From: Streptomyces sp. NBC_01471
GTDB taxonomy: Bacteria > Actinomycetota > Actinomycetes > Streptomycetales > Streptomycetaceae
Reading direction: 5' to 3'
NCBI RefSeq assembly: GCF_041438865.1
Contig: NZ_CP109451.1
Span: 124,001 to 188,000, forward strand
DNA length: 64,000 nt
Below the pieces are notes generated by a model. It did no database searches. It was not told where the DNA came from and saw only the letters and a list, made by a program, of their open reading frames with translations. Positions 59,040 to 64,000 of the stretch are shown piece after piece. The position numbers were made by a program, and so were the translations under genes. How positions within the stretch are numbered: position 1 is the stretch's first letter; the number at the start of each line of letters is the position of its first letter.

Positions 59040-62000
59040 TCACGGTCGACGACGCACCGCTGCCTGTGCTCCGCCGACCGGGGGCGCGGGCAGGGCGGCC
59101 ACCCAGTCGCCACCTTGCCGGTAGAGCACACTGCGGGATCCTGGACCGGCGCCCGCCCAGCCGTTGACGTCGAGTTCCACGGTGCCGTTCTCCGCGACCA
59201 GAACCACGTGGATCTTCAGCCACTGAGCGATCCGGCGGACCACCCGCACAGTGGTCGACGCGCTCCAGCCGTTGGCAGCGAGCACATGGGCGACGACGAG
59301 CCCCTTGCGCTGATCGTCGTTGAGCGCTATACCGTCGGGCAGCCGACCGCCGTTGTCGTGGTGCCATTCCTGCTGTTCGGCTGTCAGGTGGATTCCTCTC
59401 GACTCCAGTTCACGTGCCGGGAACACAGCCCGTGGGTCCAGCGGCATGTCGTGCGGCAGCCACGCGGTCCCGTGGACATCCGGTTCGCTCATGCGCACGA
59501 GGCGGGTGCGCCGCCGTTCGTCCAGCGTCCGTGAGAGCGCGCCGAAGATGCCGTTACCTCTGCCGGTGGCGGGCTGCAGGTCGTACCAACGCCCGTCGGG
59601 AGCCCTCAGCCGGCCCGGGTCGCTCGTGTCGTAGCGCCCCGGAGCACCGGCGGCGGCCCCCGCGTCCGACCACGGTGGCGTCCCGTGCGCGGGCAGGAGC
59701 CCGTCCGCGGTCCCGACGGCGGGAGCGACCGACGGCGGACGGGACTCCCCTGCCGCTGAGCCGGGCACCTCGGTATCCGTCGCCGACCACGGTACGGCCG
59801 GGCGGAAGTGACGGCCCGCCAGCCGCAGCACCACCTTGGGGGCCTCACCGGCGCCGGTGAGCGGCGCGAAGTCCTGGGAGGAGCCGTCGGCGTTCACGAC
59901 CGTCACCCGCAGGTTCAGTTCGCGTGCGGCGAGGGGCGCCAACAGGTCGGCTCCGCTGTGGTCCCAGCCCGCGTGATCAGCGGCGTCCGGCGACCGGCGC
60001 ATCTGGGCGGCCGCCAGGCGCAGGCGCTGCTCCTCACTCAGCTCCTGTGCGTGCGGCATCACCCCGAGCGCGTCGAACTCCCGGCGCGCCGGCGTGTCCT
60101 CGCCGAGATCGACACCGGCCGCTGCGAGGTCGTCCGCGGTGAACCGGTCGGACTCATCCGGTGCGGCGAACGCGGCGAGATCGGCGTTGCGCGGGTCGAG
60201 CAACCCGCTCGCCAGCCGCTCCCTCAGCCCGTCCACCACCTGCGTTGGGGCTCCGGCTCCGGCCGGGAAGACCCTCCGGAAGGCCGCGGGCGAGCTGTAC
60301 CGCACGGCCTCGGCGAGCGCGTGGTAGAAGGACGCGCCGTCCGACGGCACCTCGTCCAGCCGGTGGACGTCACCAGTGGGCGCCACCAGCCGGTCGGGCA
60401 CCTGACCCCCGGTTCCCGTCTCCTCCAGCACGTAGCGGGCCTCATCCCGCTCCGTGGCCCGCGCCGGCTCCTGCGGCCTGCGGTACGTCACCTCGGCCGG
60501 CCGGGGCACCGCGGCGCGGGTCGCCGCCGGCAGCTGGTACCAGCGGGTGAGCATGTCCGCGCCGGCCCGTATCCGGTGCAGTTCGACCGCCGCCCCGTCA
60601 GCCGCCTTCCGCTGTTCCGCCACCTCGCCCGCAGCGGTGTCGTAAGCGGATCGGGCCTGCCGCAGCCGCTCCCCGGCTTCGCGGGCCCGCCGCACGCTGT
60701 CCTGCCCGTTCGGACTCCCATCGGGGGCGGACGGCACCTCGCCGGCGTCCCGGGCCCGTTTCGCCTCCTCGGTCAGCGCCGCCTGTGCGGCGTCACGCTC
60801 CTGGAGCAGTCCGCGCAGCGGCCGCCGTACGTTCCAGTACGTCTTGGCTGCGGCGATCCAGCCCTTGGCGGCGTCATCGGCCTCCCTCCAGGCCGCGCGC
60901 AGTTCCCCCGGGAACCTGTCGTCGTCGAGCAGCCCCAGATCACGCGCCGTCTGCTCGCGTACCCAGGCCAGGACGGGTGCGTCGGTCTCGGCCACCATCG
61001 GCACCGTGGTGATGTCACCGAAGGCACTGCGCGCCGGCCTCCCGGGCATGCTGTCGTCGACGCGGTGGTGGACGCTCGTCACGCTCAGCCAGCGTGTGGG
61101 GATCCAGAAGAGGAAGAGGGGTTCCTTCTCCGGCCACATGGCGGTCCGTTCGCTCGACCCGTCGACGTTTCTGCGGCCTTCGCCCTCCGATGTCTGGATG
61201 CCGGTACCGCCGATGGCGGGGGCCGCCGATCCCACGGGGTCCGACGCGATCGACGGGTTGGTGCCGATGACCGCGTCCTGGCCGTCCGAGCGGGTCACGG
61301 CGGTGTCGACCGTTTCGCCGTTCTCGTCCATGGTCCAGATGTGGGCAGCGGAATCCACGGCCAGCAATGTGGCCGCGGTGAACTCCGGCCGCGAGTACAG
61401 CCGGTGATCGGCCTCCGCACTCCCCCAGGCACTCGCGCTGCTGACGCCGGGGACCTGGTATCCCTCCGGTGTGAGGGTGTGCGGGTAGAAGCCGGCCAGG
61501 GCCGCGTTGCTCGCGCCGTCCTGCAGCGCCTGTGCGCCCTGGCTGCCCGGGCGGGTCAGATCGGTGGCGCGCGCCTTGCCGAGGGCCCGGGCGAGGCGGT
61601 CGCCGTCCAGCGTGCCGGCCTTGCGCCCGGCGGCTGTGTGCGCGCCGCCGATCGTCAGGGCGGCGGCCGCGTGGACGTTCGCGATACCGGCGATGTACCG
61701 GACCGCGAACTTGTCCTTGCCCAGGAGGGGCGCCTCGTCGCCGCTGCGGCCTCGACCCGCGCCGACGCGACGCCACTTGTCCAGTTCTCCGAGGGTCGTC
61801 CGGCTCGGCTCCCACACCACCTGTCGTGGCTCGGGCACCGTCGAGCGGGGCGAGCGCAGCAGCGGGTGGACGTCTTCGGTGACCGGGGCGGTGAGGCTCA
61901 GTGGCAACAGCAACTGGAGCGTCCCCGCACGGCCTTCGAGCTGTACCTCCGGTTCTGCGGCTGCTGTCTCCACGGCCAGACGCAGTGAGTAGTCGACGGC

Positions 62001-64000
62001 GTACTCGGCATGTCCCTGGGTGCCGAGGGTGAACTCCAGGGCCGACCGGGTGGTGGTCTCCGTCGCCCCGATCTGCTGTTCGCTGAATCCGATGTCACTG
62101 AGGGTCGGGCCGGCGGAGGAGACGTCGTGGCGCTGCACGGTCACTGCCTCGCTGAGCGAGAACCCCGCCTCGGTGCGCTGTCTCGTGGTGCGGCCGTGGG
62201 AGACGGATTCGGTGGTGCTGCGGGACTCCTCGATGTCCAGGGAGTGCCGCAGGCCCTCGAACCGGTGCTCGCGGGCCGTCAGTTCGATGCGCACGGTCAT
62301 CTGCCGGCCGCCGATGCTCACCCGCCAGCGGCGCACCGCTGAGCCGCGCCCCGGCACGGTGACACCGGTGTCGGCCATCTCCATCAGGAGGGCCCGGATC
62401 GCGCGGGGGGTGAGCGCGGTGCGCACCTTGTCCAGGTCGTCCTCGCCGAAACCGAGACGGCGCAGTTCGGACAGGAAAGGTGCCTGAAGCGCCGAGGTGT
62501 CCAGGGAGTTGACCGGATAGCCGCCGAAGAAGTTGTCCCGCAGCCACCGCGGGATCTCCCACTCCTGGGCATCGAACTCCGGGACCCCCTCCAGCCCGTC
62601 ACGGACCAGGCCGAGACGGTACGCCGAGGGCTCCGGCAGATGCCCCAGATACCCGGACGGCAGCTCCAGGCGCCGGCCGGCCGGCGTTCCGCCCGGGAAG
62701 CGGGTCCGCAGGAGTCCGCCGACCGCCGTCCACCGGGCGGACGCCGCGATCTCGGTCACCAGGTCCGCGGTGACCAGGTACTGGGGGCCCTCGTGTGTCA
62801 GGTTCAGTCCGCGGTTCACCGAACGCCTGACCTCACGTGTCGCGTCCCGGCTCCGCGCGTACCGGAGAACCGCGCCGTAGCCGCCGGTGAGGGTGTGCCC
62901 GGTGTCATGGAACCGGGTGTAGGTCACCGCACCGCCGAAGCTGCTCTGGAAGCTGTGGGTGATCCCGCCCGACGCCTCCAGGTCGGCGCTGACGCCGCGT
63001 TCGGAGTAGACCGTGACGGGCTCGCCCAGCACGGTCAGGTTCCGAAGCCGGGTCCGTACGGCCATCGCGGCCCAGTCGCCGGAGTAGGGCCCCTTGCCGA
63101 ACAACCCGCTGAGGCGCCAGCCCAGGGGGCCGGACGTCTGGTCGAGGTTCGCGGACCAGAACACCGGATGGAACGGGCGCAGCATCGCGTCGTGCGCTGG
63201 GACTCCGACCAGTGCGAAGTGCCACGACCTGCTGGTCGCCTGCGCCATCGTCGCCTCGGCGGCCCGTACCAGTGCCGGGTCCGTGAGTGCGGCGACCGTC
63301 TGTACCGGCTGCCGCCGTAGCCGGTCGTGGTCTTCGTCCGCTCCCGTTCGTACGGCGCTCGCAGTGCCGTCGGCCAGTGCGCGGGCCTCTTCGGTGGTCA
63401 TCTCCTCGGTCCGGATCGAGCGGCTGAACTCGCGGAAGCGGTCCGCCGTCCGCGCGTCCTCGCGCGTGTCCCCCGTACCCGGCTCGCGCACCGGACTGTG
63501 CCCCGAGGGTGCCGTCATCAGGACGCGGCCGTTCAGCGGTGCGCCCGCGGCGCCCCCCACCAGGTCCGTGGACGGCTCCCGGGACACGAAGTGGCCGAGT
63601 CCCAGCAGGCCGGCGCTCAACTGCCGGTACAGGCCCCGGACCCGGCCGTACCCGCCGGAGGTCGCGCTCAGCGACAGCCGATAGCTGTAGAGGTGGGACG
63701 GGCCCGTGGGCTGCCCCATCGGTTCGTCGTGCAGCGTGGCTCCGGAACCGGCGGTCGTGCGGGTCCGCCACATCCAGCGCGGCCCGATCTGCAGGGTGCC
63801 GGAATTGACCGGGGCCTGGGTGGCCTGCGACTTCGTGGTGTCTCGGACCGACATGCTCAGCTCGGTGCCGGCCTGGAGCGTGCGGGCGGAGCCGGACTGC
63901 TGCCCCATCCGCTCCCCGCCCAGAAGGTAGTTGCGAATGGTGTGGTCCGACGTGCCCTCGTACCGCCGGTCGGTCAATTCGGCCGTCAGCCACACATAAC
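59040..64000 (-). CDS. Giant multi-domain protein with degenerate OTU-like modules (C-terminal part)
   Basis: The minus-strand frame is open from the right edge of the window to the stop at 59040-59042; about 1,650 residues are visible and the start lies outside. The N-side half is beta-rich and Ser/Thr-rich (GHTLTGGYGAVLRYARSRDA, GFSLSEAVTVQRHDVSSAGP). The middle has a coiled coil (residues 1090-1170: LRGLLQERDAAQAALTEEAK). Two modules near the C-terminus resemble OTU-type folds but lack the catalytic Cys: EVPSDGASFYHALAEAVRYS and DLQPATGRGNGIFGALSRTL, each followed by a strand such as HVVLVAENGTVELD. This is the style of very large actinomycete 'lonely Cys'/polymorphic-toxin-like proteins. 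The function is unknown. Confidence 0.7.
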   Translation of the reverse strand, partial: YVWLTAELTDRRYEGTSDHTIRNYLLGGERMGQQSGSARTLQAGTELSMSVRDTTKSQATQAPVNSGTLQIGPRWMWRTRTTAGSGATLHDEPMGQPTGPSHLYSYRLSLSATSGGYGRVRGLYRQLSAGLLGLGHFVSREPSTDLVGGAAGAPLNGRVLMTAPSGHSPVREPGTGDTREDARTADRFREFSRSIRTEEMTTEEARALADGTASAVRTGADEDHDRLRRQPVQTVAALTDPALVRAAEATMAQATSRSWHFALVGVPAHDAMLRPFHPVFWSANLDQTSGPLGWRLSGLFGKGPYSGDWAAMAVRTRLRNLTVLGEPVTVYSERGVSADLEASGGITHSFQSSFGGAVTYTRFHDTGHTLTGGYGAVLRYARSRDATREVRRSVNRGLNLTHEGPQYLVTADLVTEIAASARWTAVGGLLRTRFPGGTPAGRRLELPSGYLGHLPEPSAYRLGLVRDGLEGVPEFDAQEWEIPRWLRDNFFGGYPVNSLDTSALQAPFLSELRRLGFGEDDLDKVRTALTPRAIRALLMEMADTGVTVPGRGSAVRRWRVSIGGRQMTVRIELTAREHRFEGLRHSLDIEESRSTTESVSHGRTTRQRTEAGFSLSEAVTVQRHDVSSAGPTLSDIGFSEQQIGATETTTRSALEFTLGTQGHAEYAVDYSLRLAVETAAAEPEVQLEGRAGTLQLLLPLSLTAPVTEDVHPLLRSPRSTVPEPRQVVWEPSRTTLGELDKWRRVGAGRGRSGDEAPLLGKDKFAVRYIAGIANVHAAAALTIGGAHTAAGRKAGTLDGDRLARALGKARATDLTRPGSQGAQALQDGASNAALAGFYPHTLTPEGYQVPGVSSASAWGSAEADHRLYSRPEFTAATLLAVDSAAHIWTMDENGETVDTAVTRSDGQDAVIGTNPSIASDPVGSAAPAIGGTGIQTSEGEGRRNVDGSSERTAMWPEKEPLFLFWIPTRWLSVTSVHHRVDDSMPGRPARSAFGDITTVPMVAETDAPVLAWVREQTARDLGLLDDDRFPGELRAAWREADDAAKGWIAAAKTYWNVRRPLRGLLQERDAAQAALTEEAKRARDAGEVPSAPDGSPNGQDSVRRAREAGERLRQARSAYDTAAGEVAEQRKAADGAAVELHRIRAGADMLTRWYQLPAATRAAVPRPAEVTYRRPQEPARATERDEARYVLEETGTGGQVPDRLVAPTGDVHRLDEVPSDGASFYHALAEAVRYSSPAAFRRVFPAGAGAPTQVVDGLRERLASGLLDPRNADLAAFAAPDESDRFTADDLAAAGVDLGEDTPARREFDALGVMPHAQELSEEQRLRLAAAQMRRSPDAADHAGWDHSGADLLAPLAARELNLRVTVVNADGSSQDFAPLTGAGEAPKVVLRLAGRHFRPAVPWSATDTEVPGSAAGESRPPSVAPAVGTADGLLPAHGTPPWSDAGAAAGAPGRYDTSDPGRLRAPDGRWYDLQPATGRGNGIFGALSRTLDERRRTRLVRMSEPDVHGTAWLPHDMPLDPRAVFPARELESRGIHLTAEQQEWHHDNGGRLPDGIALNDDQRKGLVVAHVLAANGWSASTTVRVVRRIAQWLKIHVVLVAENGTVELDVNGWAGAGPGSRSVLYRQGGDWVAALPAPPVGGAQAAVRRRP

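Overview
The window looks like a stretch of a Streptomyces (or close actinomycete) chromosome. Base composition is very GC-rich, third codon positions are almost all G/C, GTG starts are common, and the gene families are typical of the genus: XRE/MmyB-type, HxlR, MerR, two-domain Lrp and TetR regulators, SnoaL-like proteins, a DUF6355-like secreted protein and IS701/ISL3/IS5/IS630 debris. Pseudogenes and transposon scars are unusually dense, as in accessory or arm regions. No tRNA, rRNA or CRISPR array was seen.

Layout. 0-9.7 kb: end of a short-chain dehydrogenase, a cysteine-rich 502-aa protein of unknown role, and a run of broken genes (dehydrogenase, ABC permease, sensor kinase, response regulator, RDD protein). 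Then comes a translationally coupled pair, a cis-prenyltransferase and a DUF2236 (Lcp/MpaB-type) oxygenase fused to EF-hands, followed by a cytidine-deaminase-like gene. 9.8-28 kb: IS remnants, a UvrA-like ATPase, a secreted Gly-Gly-X protein and many small regulator/enzyme pairs, several divergent around clear palindromes.

28.2-40.6 kb holds the main system, a thiopeptide (azole- and pyridine-containing RiPP) gene cluster. One eight-gene minus-strand operon with overlapping genes encodes an RRE/E1-like protein, an azoline dehydrogenase, a glutamylating LanB, an eliminating LanB-C protein, a pyridine synthase, a second dehydrogenase, a second RRE/E1-like protein and a YcaO cyclodehydratase. 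Divergent from it lies a 63-aa precursor with a thiomuracin-like leader end (SLTAGHGMTE) and an unusual Cys-rich core, SFCCAPPPNCCNCSCS. The enzymes would turn Cys into thiazoles, Ser into dehydroalanine, and close the ring by joining two dehydroalanines into a pyridine. I see no exporter or target-protection gene beside it.

41-64 kb: a Tat-type CDP-diacylglycerol-pyrophosphatase-like gene, a GlxA/AraC regulator divergent from a quinone reductase, a 5'-truncated group II intron, IS630 and ISL3 scars, a broken acetyltransferase, a P450 with an NTF2-like neighbour, and a SnoaL-like gene cut by a 1,570-bp mobile cassette with a 5-bp target duplication and an alpha/beta-hydrolase passenger. A TetR/SDR divergent pair follows, and then the C-terminal 1,650 or so residues of a giant protein that runs off the window.
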